This document shows, piece by piece, positions 56,701 to 62,000 of a stretch of DNA of 64,000 nucleotides. The number at the start of each line of letters is the position of its first letter. Positions within the stretch are counted from its first letter, which is position 1. The DNA lies in assembly GCA_964398215.1 (NCBI GenBank), contig CAYNNP010000005.1:3743-67742 (forward strand), given 5' to 3'. The stretch comes from CAYNNP01 sp964398215. GTDB taxonomy: Bacteria > Planctomycetota > Planctomycetia > Pirellulales > Pirellulaceae. The translations under genes and the position numbers were made by a program. The notes under the pieces were generated by a model. That model was not told where the DNA came from. It made no database searches and saw nothing but the letters and a program-made list of their open reading frames with translations.

Positions 56701-59402
56701 TAATCGCCTTGTGAACGGCCACCTTCGCCGCTTTGTGGAATCGTCGGATCGTAATTGTCGTTTCCGCTAGCAGCAACGCCGATGTAATAAACACCTTCGT
56801 CCAGCTGAGTCACGATGCGTGAGTCTTCGCCAAAGTAATCGTCATTGCGGCTCAGTTGTGACAGTCCGCCACCGGACAGGACGACAGGCTGAAATGTCAA
56901 CGAACTGCTAACAACATTTGACGCACCGTCACCAATGACCACTTCGGCGCGGAAAATGGAACTTGCAAAAGGATCAGCGTTAATCGCATCGACAATATCG
57001 TTGGCCGGTAACGAGGTAACGTTCGGTCCTTGTCGAGGCAAGTCGATGGTGATGGTATTTTCCAGCAATCCACCACTCAGATTCGTTGCGCGCAGAATCC
57101 GTACGTCGCTCTCACCTGGGCCACGGTCGGATTGAATGAAGTTGATTCGCGAGTTGTTGCCCAACCGCCCTGGAACCAGCGATGTGATTTCAACCGCCAA
57201 GTCGGGACCGAATCCAAAGTCGGTCTGAGCGGTTGCAGTGATTTCCTCGAACAGGGTCAGCGTTGTATCCAACGAGCTTGAATCGGGCAAACGCTCTGCA
57301 AACGTTTCGGCCGTCAAGGTACCGAGCCTATCGGGATCGTCCAGGCTTACTTCAAAACGAAACAGGTCAATGTCGACACTGTCCGCACGGTGGATGAAAT
57401 TACCGTGCAAGACATCTTGGTTACTTGGGAAAACCGGCTCGGTTGGAAACAGGCCGTCGATCGATGTTTCCAAGAACGGAGACAACGACAACAACGATTG
57501 CTCAGGTAAATCGTCTGAGGCCGAAAGCCCCAGCAACAAGCCCACGCCCGAAGCTGCCTTACGCGTAAAGTCCTCACCGTACGCCAAACCGAATATCGTT
57601 TGATTGCTGAAAATCAAAGCCGATTCGCCAAAGGCTGGATCAATCCGAACGGCAGCATCCAAGCTCTCAATCTGCTCAGCTGCAAACAGGGGTTCCGGCG
57701 GTTCCTCCAGCGTGCCATCGTCAATTGGAGCATCTGGATCAGGAATCGATTGCAAATCCAGCGGATCGCCCAATCCAAACGTGATTCCTCGATCAGCCGT
57801 TTCGCGGAACTGGACCCCGATCGTACTTGCCCACAGATTCAAGACTTCGCGAATTCGAGTCTTCTGGATCTCAGTAATCTGGTTGGCAAACTGTTCGCCA
57901 GTTTCCGGGTCTGCGTCAAAGAATGGCTGAAAGTTGTACAGGACTTCGGTGATACCATCGACGACGTCGGCACCAAAATCAGGATTGATGTGTACGGCGT
58001 CCGTATGTCCGATGTCGTCCTGCCCACCGAGTGGCTCGATCAATACGGTTTGCGGATCAATTGATTCCTCAAAAAACAAACTCTGCAGCTCATTGCCAAC
58101 ACCAAACAATCCGATGTCAGTTGCCGTCTGAAGCGTCTCGCCAACCGCGCTCAGACGTAGTGGCGGAGCGCCAAGGACATTCAAGGGAACCGCGAATTCT
58201 GATGTGCCATTGGGTTCCGAACGAACGTCGATATCAATCGTAGGATCAGCCAACAAAGCCAAACGCAGGTCTCGGATCGTTGGCAGTGTTCCACCAAAAT
58301 CGACCACCACAACGCCGGTAGGCTCCAGACGCGCAACCAGCCCGCCAGCACCTGTGTCCTCGAAACGAATCGATCGATCTGGAACACCTTCGCCCGATGT
58401 CTCGGTGAAGAATGTGACGCGAGCGCCATTGAAATCGGTAACGGCTGTGGCCGTAACTGGGGTTTGTGTTGGCGGCAAGATCAAGTCGGCGCGATCATCA
58501 ACCGCAGTCCCAACACGCAGTCGCCAAGTTCCACCGCCCTGTTCAACACCTGGCAGCAAATTGATGTCGTCAGCAAAGATCAAACGTGCCGTGTGACTCT
58601 CAGCATCGTAGACCACTTGGTCAGGATGGAACAACAAATCGTCGGTGGTACGTACGGTTTCTTGGGTCAACAACAGCTGATAAAAGCGAGGGTTTTCCGC
58701 AGAACGTTCCGTCGGATTTCCATTGTCATCGTTTTCGATGAACAGCTCATCTTCGTTAAAGAATACGACGATTTCGTCACGGTTCTGAGTCAGCGTATTG
58801 TCCGGCAGCCGAATCACTGGCTGGGGCACAATGGACTCAATCAATGCTCCCAAACGCAATTCGAAATCAATGACTTCTGAACGCTGATTAGGATCGCTTG
58901 GCATGAACGGTTCTTGATCCACATTCCGCAGCGCTGTTATGCCCAGGCCAAGATCATCGAACCCGAATACTTCGATGCGATAATTGTCATCCGGAAGCGA
59001 CTCAGCGAATCGGACCTCCACCTGATTTGGCGCATTCTCAGCAAGCGTCACCAAACCCGGCGTGATCACAACATCATCGGGGGTGTCAAATATGTCATCC
59101 GTTCCCGAACGGGTGATCCGAATTCCATCCAAGGTGTCCGGTGATATTTCTTGATTGGCATCGAATCCAAACGTGATGACGCGAGGCGCTGTGTCACGCA
59201 CAGTGCCATCAACGATCAAATCGCCTTCATTCGGCTGAATACCGATCAACTGCGGACCAGCCAACAGATTCCGAGTTTCAAGCGTCTCGAGCAAACGCTG
59301 CCGCTTGTTCTTGCGACTATCGGACTTCCTGTTCGATCGGCGTTGCTTACGTGGGGAAGTAGGTGAAGACGATGTCGGGTTATTTCGCTGACGCGAGGTC
59401 AT
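41781..59402 (-). CDS. giant surface protein G3 (5873 aa): LEPR-XLL, zinc-less metzincin, large module array, GEVED, short cadherin-like array, dockerin
   Basis: Basic residues 1-38, LETRNLL 41-47, SbsA-like Ig about 50-330, then a metzincin-like fold from about 487, with SGVGLLLGLSA (618-628) aligned to the zinc helix, all ligands gone. A PPC domain follows, split by about 125 aa (57242-56868); one DGD/FEF module (56545-56215); beta-helix about 1104-1877 with an FN3-like unit (1404-1524); PPC-like and lamin-like parts; further single modules near 51.0 kb and 50.2 kb; second beta-helix; SbsA-like Ig split by an array of about 900 aa (3818-4714); GEVED 4930-5022; only about 675 aa of cadherin-like repeats; dockerin 5698-5778 with two good calcium loops (DVSADGFVTALDA, DVNGDGRVSSLDA); acidic tail. 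I saw no cysteine. Likely an exported surface protein without protease activity. First gene of the giant cluster. Confidence 0.93.
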   Translation of the reverse strand: MTSRQRNNPTSSSPTSPRKQRRSNRKSDSRKNKRQRLLETLETRNLLAGPQLIGIQPNEGDLIVDGTVRDTAPRVITFGFDANQEISPDTLDGIRITRSGTDDIFDTPDDVVITPGLVTLAENAPNQVEVRFAESLPDDNYRIEVFGFDDLGLGITALRNVDQEPFMPSDPNQRSEVIDFELRLGALIESIVPQPVIRLPDNTLTQNRDEIVVFFNEDELFIENDDNGNPTERSAENPRFYQLLLTQETVRTTDDLLFHPDQVVYDAESHTARLIFADDINLLPGVEQGGGTWRLRVGTAVDDRADLILPPTQTPVTATAVTDFNGARVTFFTETSGEGVPDRSIRFEDTGAGGLVARLEPTGVVVVDFGGTLPTIRDLRLALLADPTIDIDVRSEPNGTSEFAVPLNVLGAPPLRLSAVGETLQTATDIGLFGVGNELQSLFFEESIDPQTVLIEPLGGQDDIGHTDAVHINPDFGADVVDGITEVLYNFQPFFDADPETGEQFANQITEIQKTRIREVLNLWASTIGVQFRETADRGITFGLGDPLDLQSIPDPDAPIDDGTLEEPPEPLFAAEQIESLDAAVRIDPAFGESALIFSNQTIFGLAYGEDFTRKAASGVGLLLGLSASDDLPEQSLLSLSPFLETSIDGLFPTEPVFPSNQDVLHGNFIHRADSVDIDLFRFEVSLDDPDRLGTLTAETFAERLPDSSSLDTTLTLFEEITATAQTDFGFGPDLAVEITSLVPGRLGNNSRINFIQSDRGPGESDVRILRATNLSGGLLENTITIDLPRQGPNVTSLPANDIVDAINADPFASSIFRAEVVIGDGASNVVSSSLTFQPVVLSGGGLSQLSRNDDYFGEDSRIVTQLDEGVYYIGVAASGNDNYDPTIPQSGEGGRSQGDYQLHLKFEPQTDEVDVIRDLDSDRIGVPGAILDGDANGTPGGVNNFWFQTRPINRILNFNVDGASVIPGQTLTVTGSNGVSRIFEFTPDGASPSPGNIAVNYNSGAVGFATPPGNIALALQAAINSNSGVTGVTVSNQGTSLEFLGERSLDFSIEFNGIEALGRTIFVDKIASPFADGSLASPFNTISNPAIPNAFGSTLPGDIVRIVGNGGLDNDITTERDNLSYQIGVSDTGGLTLPDGRSLEVPMGVTTMIDAGSIFKLRNAFIGIGSSTVQVDRSGGAIQVLGTPRLVQLSPSGEPVTTTILGDENVDSPGYDDGSVIFTSTRDREADANAAGISPDAAPGNWGGLIFRRDVDLQEGRRDLEDEGIFLQLVNHAEIRYGGSSAVLIDSVQQLVNPIQIVNMRPTITFNEITQSSDSAISAAPDSFEETSYQEPRFQQAGAFTADYDRIGPEISNNRVVDNSINGLFIRATTTPTETARPITTSARFDDIDIVHYVAENLVVEASPGGSIEDGVAPSLALVTGQEFAGVGGLPAGEVSYNLTFVDRDGFESLASTDTFTTTVTNDGSRIELRSLPQVEPGGDYVSRRLYRAIGGSNDFRLVGELDAIEATFTDDGTTGEAQLDLTRQGVRGRIDASLVLDPGLVVKLRGTRIEFGQGTQLLAEGLPSNPIVLVSSQDDRFGAGGTFDTNNDNAMVEDLDSLRADWAGIYLGPTSNVSLDNVRISSAGGISLLEGGFTGGFSPLELQQATGRITNSVFEFNDVGQLGSSADGRFGRLANKPATIFVRGTQPTIVGNTFVDNLGSIIDIDLESIRGNLNADTGRQTGDNERISVLDDNHGPIIRFNRYLDNERNGLEIRGGTIDTETVFDDTDIAHLLLGDNGRDTGIIVGDLNSSGSLRLLSRADESLVVKFEGAGSPNDENAGVGLTARGEVGEIVDRVGGTIHVIGQPGSPVVLTSFSDDTVGAGLTPDGSQFTDHNGDGPSRPRPNDWRGILLDENSNDYNVPFFLELEDSIADAPGLNGTVDNAQVLGELAGSVWTSDHVARNGFEVQGFLSAENDVDAYSFIGTPGTQVWIDIDTTSFNLDTVIELLDENGRLLARSDNSFDETLATGAVEVPVFDPEFEGVTTSLVATNEQYVERGVGGLLEDHFSDNPRDAGIHFRLPGNTADPNARSVYFFRVRSASVNPDDVTGGFTEGSYRFQLRITEEQVFAGSLVRHTDIRYANNGIHLRGLMSTSPLLGEAQENENVDPVFANNNEIDGENPGSGAQYLGALDNSRNNVISVGGILTVDDIDFYRFDIEQAQRSVVFDVDFADGFNRPDTNISVYYDTDGASTIADANDSANRNTGRLIFHGSASNIADDLTSPLGENTAFEKLIRGSITNNDPFIGPIDVVPGTYYIAISPEGRDPAFLEDSIREPLVSIDRIVEDRIQGNETTGVNAPQVSELFPSVAGTGFTFSTDNQVGHGTPPDPLAPVVGSPVFPEAFITGGDAVNSFNTTDNSPLPVSLNGFPFSLAENGDVGGALGTAPGNTSTVIPHISIAGNLDGADFYSFTIVEPSRVILDIDQGWEKNTEDTQFPNVNLDPLLRSVDTTLILLQATPTGLQRVFEPPNPGDPLDIESSLVVDGESGSNSFKDAFLDTETHIGDPFDLAPGTYFIGVTGHEALVTVAANSASAASGLTGTYTLHVSIENMPTIPVFGEESDVLAFLRPTTVDSGSITSEPFDLAGYVPEDLPFLYFNRLYDAGLGDTAELTIASDQNPAGAVAHSFTEGGWDQIRVALDDFAGHTGITLSFNYNSGGGPSFAAGLLLDDFIVGFAERGESIFGATVDDTFSGASTTGVGEYQLEIRLASETGTTGFDTNDRHNESVTLVAPTGDLVADGDTFVLGDGAANVTFEFTTTGAVEFGNSPILFSATDTASQVAEAIRAGINNQTAIALESASSGGLDTETLTDGRLLLSGTATGTFLAIPNAGSAPTELTTDSDGNLLLPAILHEGSGDENFVRSQSQIIIEHNTISDVRGIGVWSEPGSRDENPFFAVDNPLLEVPRIGNTSPGAVRNLPVLNNSVEGGLAPSLVIQNNTFDQAQFAGVKVEGEVAPWVIEPPQLINDTYNYPFGDPGIGSFIADGSTFSITAGQTTVVFEFEDIGAGAVNKPIPGSGLNGGDGVRDSNVPVYFRHPNEANGGPYLGRGEEYVALEILHAIRESIQGSILQTNGLVELVEVQIGPSTLIRGSNGFNTGFFERPALYISGASNVSSPSLVTYQAPVHEAPQPFSRIINNTFYGADGLASNFQPDPSTSEPNDLIEDSLGLNIGDGRGIFDTTAFLGDNDVPLPPEADVDFYHVFLDVGDRLVVDIDTIAGGPDTSIRIFDSSGTPLALSQNDIAPDHLEPRSAGTNLVADDVNNRDAFIDFSAPATGRYYIGVSADGNDEYDALALSGRVAGNTAVGSYDISAKVFTERSFVLSADNFTNEPDTTFSTGATLGGSIVVTFIDDIGATNQQTINVPFGSRVPDVMRALAAALNGTALGGSDGAAAGLTAFPTDNIFFPERPTVIGPTLFAPDHNTGGFGHDRQIGVGNGSTELYIFAEGISDIDISLAPGFSLDPVPGQNSDQLLFETGVLVSGGASPTLLNNVFLNLHESLVVEPTSPKGMEVIAVGNVFQHDATATTVFAANTGGGTAGNPSNVNANGGTDNFNITLGPNDPALVDPAGNDFQPRLDSLIVDSSINSLDERVALANLRASVGLPISNVLAPITDEAGILRADHPDAAPPLGIGASVFTDRGSTELADFIGPVAIAEVPRDNDSEGIDSDPAVSFINLSGGVFEEFRIQLRDNGDSSDPFTGLGIDDATVVVPEIPGLRPTGANLTLFEDEQLLVEDIDYTFNYDETRNVITLTPLAGIWDNERAYRIALNNRDQTVIEAPEPDEISDGDQFVITDSLNGQVVFEFETGFQLLVPEPITVIVPREGTNADGVRDGDIFQINDGQNPVIVFEFNSDAVTLPGTVEVPLPATPTPNNDPEGLDIFLNEIAQSIADSIQGQVDAGNLDVDVRVIDDRVVVGAEPGATAQTSGSGLLQASRTMALVVPSAGADAGGVVDGDRFIITGNNVSLQFEFSNGLAPVAPGSVEIDIAPNPNPLTSAEVAQAIVDAISLTELELNPTITGDIVYLNLPVNGTVEVIGGQVSAVGVSRTPADGDTLVVTPDNGAPSITYEFNRTDELDENGVPMDDGVLPGNIPIPLTRASTANEIATLIASELQGTPISGLNPNEVQVVDGGILSVGGEEGLGFSVDTSVEVIGARTSDGGSTINIGPLVLNLPADGGLTLADGSVLVVRDGVGNNVLFEFDGDNSLSIPTANAVPFTVFDDADELSVSLANAINIAAFGVVAEAIGNGQVSLGQIPETRVDNTNIPSITPQRGRVSDGDVITIQQGSDFVSYEFELATLANGVATGNVPVLFLPGDSAGNNAVALANAINANPGNLLIDAQAVVDLLGVPTGDIELTDLRTTTLEVSGSPSVTGSSTIEVFGPLLLGIPLVGGGGIQDGSVLILQDDVGNDILFEFDLNSNLNNPTATAVSFNSFDDVDQLSTTLVTTINGLGIGITAVYQGNGVISLGRIDDARVNTGGDPAAGIAGVPQITTTRGIVSDGEIIRIQQGTIEVLFEFESILGGGGVAGNNVQVAFQPGSSVGDVAFSLAAAINNNLGGLRLNAVAELDADGNPTGRVDLNDLPGTIVDVTAAPTLNVEGVPGGAIPVRISPLFSSVEIKEALLQALASINPAGESPVTTLVASDRGGNTLFVENGVIFSEPIRSYFLPGITDLAGNPLEANRQDLSTQFTILMPTVALDFGDAPDPVLGVPGRHPTLLANDGARHVVGDLRLGTLIDAETDGLPGTSADGDDLRILVSDSGALFDTSVAAGAASIVLRSGIDPATRDGDTITIDTGVTQATLEFDLNGRFNEDYFAIQPTDFSDEAITAAIIQAIEESPLTPASVVASGDTVVIDGDDEDGVIFTSETNPLGIFNQDVLTPIDVTVSGGGILQAWIDFNGDGDWDDPGENVITGATSGALFTDTGGPVTRTFVITIPEIAPNPPTTLETYARFRVSREGGLGPSGLALSGEVEDYVVQLVPGRAPVLTQAIREYTTNEDTALQAQDADGTLTVNTANDNGILDIVTDPDGDDVAVVAEDTGIRTLETADGTIAGELNLASDGTFTFTPVAEFSGLVSFTARVTDVHPSNPTADIVSSTPITVQIDVLPVNDPPVANTANVEFSTTINEDQPRVFTSAELITPFFTPGPANESGQPLFIQSASSARGAFLTSQGGTLVITDNGNAIRYTPPANFNGSVPDTFTYVVADTPPPGQLSQVAATQGTVVITVNAVNDPPIVVNENFNGQEDVQLEIPINGPGSILSNDLPGPQDEVDAGQQATLTVGQFPLTTFRGGTVELGNNVLIYSPPPLFSGIDQFDYSVSDSLGATSIGTASIIVGGTDNAPIFVGPDSLAFDESNIDPQQFVFDLQAWFNDPENDPLSFSVTSNNSSLVIARVVGETLVLDLPPFAFGDTFITVTATSNGLSTSQNVPISVADTPDPPSVIGTFDPANANEDTTFVGNLGSVFADPDNQPLTYSIARLGNLINPTAEQIAQNPLIQSIQLPDANGQPDNNIRVIPEADQFGSIEIEISASDGSFQVSDTFTLNILSVADAPFATADGYNVSVGSALQILNPAEGLLRNDSDADGDAIEVDLNSLSQPSLGTLVVESDGTFVYTNTSGVVGDTDSFTYRTRDSTGRISEFVTVTLTLNQSSFQNPIADLRSDVSADGFVTALDALRILNLLNNQANGRSFVPVSEIGAPPPDFVDVNGDGRVSSLDALIVINDLNQRAANGQPEGEFLASAFGTTTAFAATASNLPTSNFSPPIENESNNASDQIFARGVEISTGEQDFPTDGFEIDDNASRQSDESFDGAITMLADEFNLSNLQG
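45262..47950 (-). repeat. large DGD/FEF module array inside an SbsA-like Ig domain of G3
   Basis: About 896 aa between the strand YRIALNNRDQ and the strand DLAGNPLEANR. I count about eight or nine module-like units (SDGDQFVITD, RDGDIFQIND, VDGDRFIITG, ADGDTLVVTP, ADGSVLVVRD, SDGDVITIQQ, QDGSVLILQD, SDGEIIRIQQ, each followed by an FEF/YEF strand). The last four are a recent-looking duplication of a two-unit block of about 215 aa (near 46.75-46.1 kb and 46.1-45.5 kb). Confidence 0.75.
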
Positions 59403-59428
59403 AGACCGTACCTTCCAGGCAGTGCCAC

Positions 59429-59453
59429 ATTTCAGCTGACTCCTTGCTGAAAT
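59429..59453 (-). promoter_or_regulatory. leader hairpin upstream of G3
   Basis: ATTTCAGC - 9 nt - GCTGAAAT, perfect 8-bp arms, 27-51 nt upstream of the G3 ATG at 59402. Probably in the 5' leader. Confidence 0.4.
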
Positions 59454-59580
59454 GAGACGAGAGGGATGGATATTACGTGATTAGATGCCTGGCGAGTCAC
59501 ACCAGACATTTAGACTTCAGGGTCTTTCTCATGGGCGATCAAGTTCGGGGTAAATCTCACGACCCTAAACTCCGTCGCTG

Positions 59581-59608
59581 AGTATAGTTGCGACCCAAAA
59601 ACCTACAA
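59581..59608 (-). promoter_or_regulatory. possible sigma70-like promoter for G3
   Basis: On the minus strand TTGTAG, 16 nt, TATACT, about 180 nt upstream of the G3 start, in the 670-nt gap behind the MoxR gene. The -10 is good, the -35 matches only three of six bases. Apart from this and the leader hairpin I see no supportable feature in 59403-60073; a 105-codon frame at 59874-59557 overlaps this site and looks non-coding. Confidence 0.25.
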
Positions 59609-60073
59609 ATACTTGGTTGTTTGGCAGAGTGATACATCTTTACAAACAGACGTGACAATCCTGCCATCGGCATAAACGAAGTCAGACCAAGCAACCAAAA
59701 AAACGCCATTCGGGTGGTAAACGCTGTCTCAATCGCACAATCCATACGTTTGCGTTCGCTTTTGACGACCAATACAATCAAAAGTTCCCGATTTTGACGG
59801 AACGAATTGTCCGCAAAATAAATCCGGAATTTGCGTTTTTCTATTCCAATAGCCCAATTTCGGTGCTCACGCACAGTGCGATCCCGGCGGCTGGTCCCCG
59901 GATAGCCGCTTAGGACGCTAGATCAGGTGCAATTTGCAAGATGCCCGCTCTGGCTGCCGCTTGCACTAAAGCCCCGATTCGACCTGGTTTTCACCGACGG
60001 CAAACCTGGCAACAAGCGAAAAAAACAGGCGATTATTCAGTCGATCAACAAGCACTCGGGCCACCCTCAGGCC

Positions 60074-61063
60074 CTAAAACAAGTCTTCGTCCTCGTCTTC
60101 ATCACGATCGGGGTGCATTGGATCATCCGGATCAAAGAACAGATCCGCCAATCCGAGGGGTACAGAGTCACCCCCGAGAGTCCTTTTTCGTTTATTTGCC
60201 AGCGATTCCAAATCCACCGCGTCTTCGCCCAAGCATTTCGCCAGGGCTTCTTGCCAAGCATGATCACGGCTGATCGGATGGTCCCCTGCCTGAGCGATAC
60301 GCTTGAGCGCATAACGCAACAAATTGATCCCGTCCCGTGGCGAAAAATCCAAATTCAGGTCGTGTGATCGCTGCAAAAACTCGACCGTCATGGCCAACAT
60401 TTCCGGCTCGGCGAAGGGCAGGTGGTACTGCAAAATCGCCATCTCGTCTTGCTTGTTCGGAAACCCAACTTCCAGTGTTGGCTGCAACCGGCTCATGATG
60501 TAATCAGGAATCTCAAAGGTCGATTCATCCTGGTTCATGGTGACCGCGGCACGGAATTCTGGGCTCGCAGGGATCGTAATCCCAGCCACAATGGATTCCA
60601 CCAAACGCCTTGCATCGAACAACGGCGCAAGCGAAGCCCACGACTTTTCGTTCATCCGGTTGCCTTCGTCCAAAATGCAGACTCCGCCACGCAGCATCGC
60701 CGTCACCAACGGCGAAGCATGGTACGCGATCTCACCACCTTGGCTTAGGACAGGTGTTACCAGCAGGTCTTCAGGACGTGTGTCGGCTGTGCACTGAAAG
60801 ATGTATAGCTCGCGCTGCTGAGCCTGAGCCGCTGCCATCGCCAATTGAGTTTTCCCAACGCCGGGCGGCCCAACCAACCGTGGTGTCAGCGGGATATCGG
60901 TTTCATCCAGCGATATCCAGCAAGCCAGCAATTGCATCAGAATCTCTTGCTGACCAATCCACTGCCCATCATTCTGGTAGGCCCTCGCTAACTTGAGGTG
61001 GACCCCATCGATCTCGACCGATCGTTTCACGTTTTCACCAGTTTGACTGGTCTTTTCACTCAT
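60074..61063 (-). CDS. MoxR-type AAA+ ATPase
   Basis: A 329-aa protein from the ATG at 61061-61063; a TTG one codon upstream is possible but less likely. One AAA+ module of the MoxR/AAA_5 type. Numbering from the ATG: Walker A GPPGVGKT about 65-72, Walker B GVCILDE about 127-133, sensor-1 region VTMN about 174-177, and MSR with a candidate arginine finger near 192. The C-terminal helical lid (RDGINLLRYALK) is followed by a very acidic tail (PDRDEDEDEDLF). MoxR ATPases usually act as chaperones that remodel or load metal into partners containing a VWA domain; no VWA or DUF58 partner is in the window. It is the last gene of an operon, 12 nt after the lipase stop. Confidence 0.92.
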   Translation of the reverse strand: MSEKTSQTGENVKRSVEIDGVHLKLARAYQNDGQWIGQQEILMQLLACWISLDETDIPLTPRLVGPPGVGKTQLAMAAAQAQQRELYIFQCTADTRPEDLLVTPVLSQGGEIAYHASPLVTAMLRGGVCILDEGNRMNEKSWASLAPLFDARRLVESIVAGITIPASPEFRAAVTMNQDESTFEIPDYIMSRLQPTLEVGFPNKQDEMAILQYHLPFAEPEMLAMTVEFLQRSHDLNLDFSPRDGINLLRYALKRIAQAGDHPISRDHAWQEALAKCLGEDAVDLESLANKRKRTLGGDSVPLGLADLFFDPDDPMHPDRDEDEDEDLF

Positions 61064-61075
61064 CAAGTCACATTC

Positions 61076-61987
61076 TTATTGAGGGTCCAGCTTCGGATCA
61101 ATGTCTGCTAATTCTTCCGCAGTCAGAGGTTCGCCGCCTTCTTTTACATTCTGGTCATCTTTCTGAACCGCCGCATAGATCGCATCGATGTAGCCGTGAA
61201 TCGAGTGGTCAGCAAAATGATCAATTTTCCACTTTCGCAAACTCGACCAAAACCCGCGCCAGCGATCACGACGTTTCAAAATGACGCCGTACTTTTCAAT
61301 CTTGCCTTTGCGATTCAAGTACACCTCGCTACCACAGTGCCGATACCCAAAAAGGGGCGGCGGTACCCGAGTCACAATATCGTTGTTGTTGACGAAACGA
61401 AAGTGCTTGAGTTTGACATGGCTGACGTATTTCTTGTTTCCCACGCGTGGGCTGCCGTATGTGAACAGCTCCATTGGATTGGAACCGATATGCGAAAGAT
61501 AACATCTGCCCGCGCAGATCGTTGCCATCGCACCACCCAGTGAATGGCCGCAAAAGTACAGCGGATGAGAATTATCCAGCAGAGCCGTTTCGACCATTGG
61601 CCACAAATCATCAACCTCGGTCTTGAAGCCACGGTGGACTTTACCGGCCGTTTCTGCCAAGACTGTGGTGGCGTTGGCGTCTGCCTTGATGTCATTCCAT
61701 TCGTTCGGTTCCGTCCCGCGGCAGGCGATCACACAATCGTGCTGGTTGCGAAAACGGTACGCCTGCGAACCATCACGATCAAAATACGTGGTGTCGTCAA
61801 AACCCGCCATCGCACCAGCAACCTTGGCTTCTGCCTCGTCGTTGTAGCTGATCATAGCAAGTTCAGCGAACAACAACGAACGCTGCAAGAACGTCATTTC
61901 TTTGATTGGCCCTTGCACGTCGGAACGAATCACAAGCGCAGCTTCGCCCTGATCTTGGACGACTTTGTCGATAGACTTTTCAAGCAT
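61076..61987 (-). CDS. class 3 (Rhizomucor-type) lipase-like alpha/beta hydrolase
   Basis: A 303-aa protein starting at an ATG 13 nt after the nadB stop. The Lipase_3 fold is shown by the RGT oxyanion region (90-92, in ACRGTEPNEWND), the nucleophile elbow G147-H-S149-L-G-G, GSPRVGN (178-184), a likely catalytic Asp at D203 in NNNDIVTRVPP, and His at H261 or H264 in DHSIHGY. All triad residues therefore appear present. There is no signal peptide or membrane anchor, so a cytoplasmic location is expected, unusual for a secreted-lipase fold. The substrate could be a lipid or another ester and cannot be read from sequence. The last 30 residues are charged. Co-transcribed with nadB and the MoxR gene. 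Confidence 0.9.
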   Translation of the reverse strand: MLEKSIDKVVQDQGEAALVIRSDVQGPIKEMTFLQRSLLFAELAMISYNDEAEAKVAGAMAGFDDTTYFDRDGSQAYRFRNQHDCVIACRGTEPNEWNDIKADANATTVLAETAGKVHRGFKTEVDDLWPMVETALLDNSHPLYFCGHSLGGAMATICAGRCYLSHIGSNPMELFTYGSPRVGNKKYVSHVKLKHFRFVNNNDIVTRVPPPLFGYRHCGSEVYLNRKGKIEKYGVILKRRDRWRGFWSSLRKWKIDHFADHSIHGYIDAIYAAVQKDDQNVKEGGEPLTAEELADIDPKLDPQ

Positions 61988-62000
61988 CGATCAATAAACC

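Noticed and set aside
6015..58880. Many plus-strand open frames of 60-245 codons across the giant genes (for example 16647-17384 and 6059-6751)
   Set aside because: They are antisense to coherent domain sequence, differ in frame from each other, and have no recognisable motifs; the codon pattern of the minus strand explains them.
59557..59874. 105-codon minus-strand open frame in the MoxR-G3 gap
   Set aside because: Arg-rich, no ribosome site, no family resemblance, and overlapped by a better promoter candidate.
60020..60074. GGGCC-N7-GGCCC hairpin with a distant T-run after the MoxR gene as a terminator
   Set aside because: The stem is only 5 bp, overlaps the stop codon, and the T-run is more than 30 nt further on.
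61064..61066. TTG start for the MoxR gene, one codon before the ATG
   Set aside because: An ATG follows immediately and neither has a better ribosome site; ATG is preferred.
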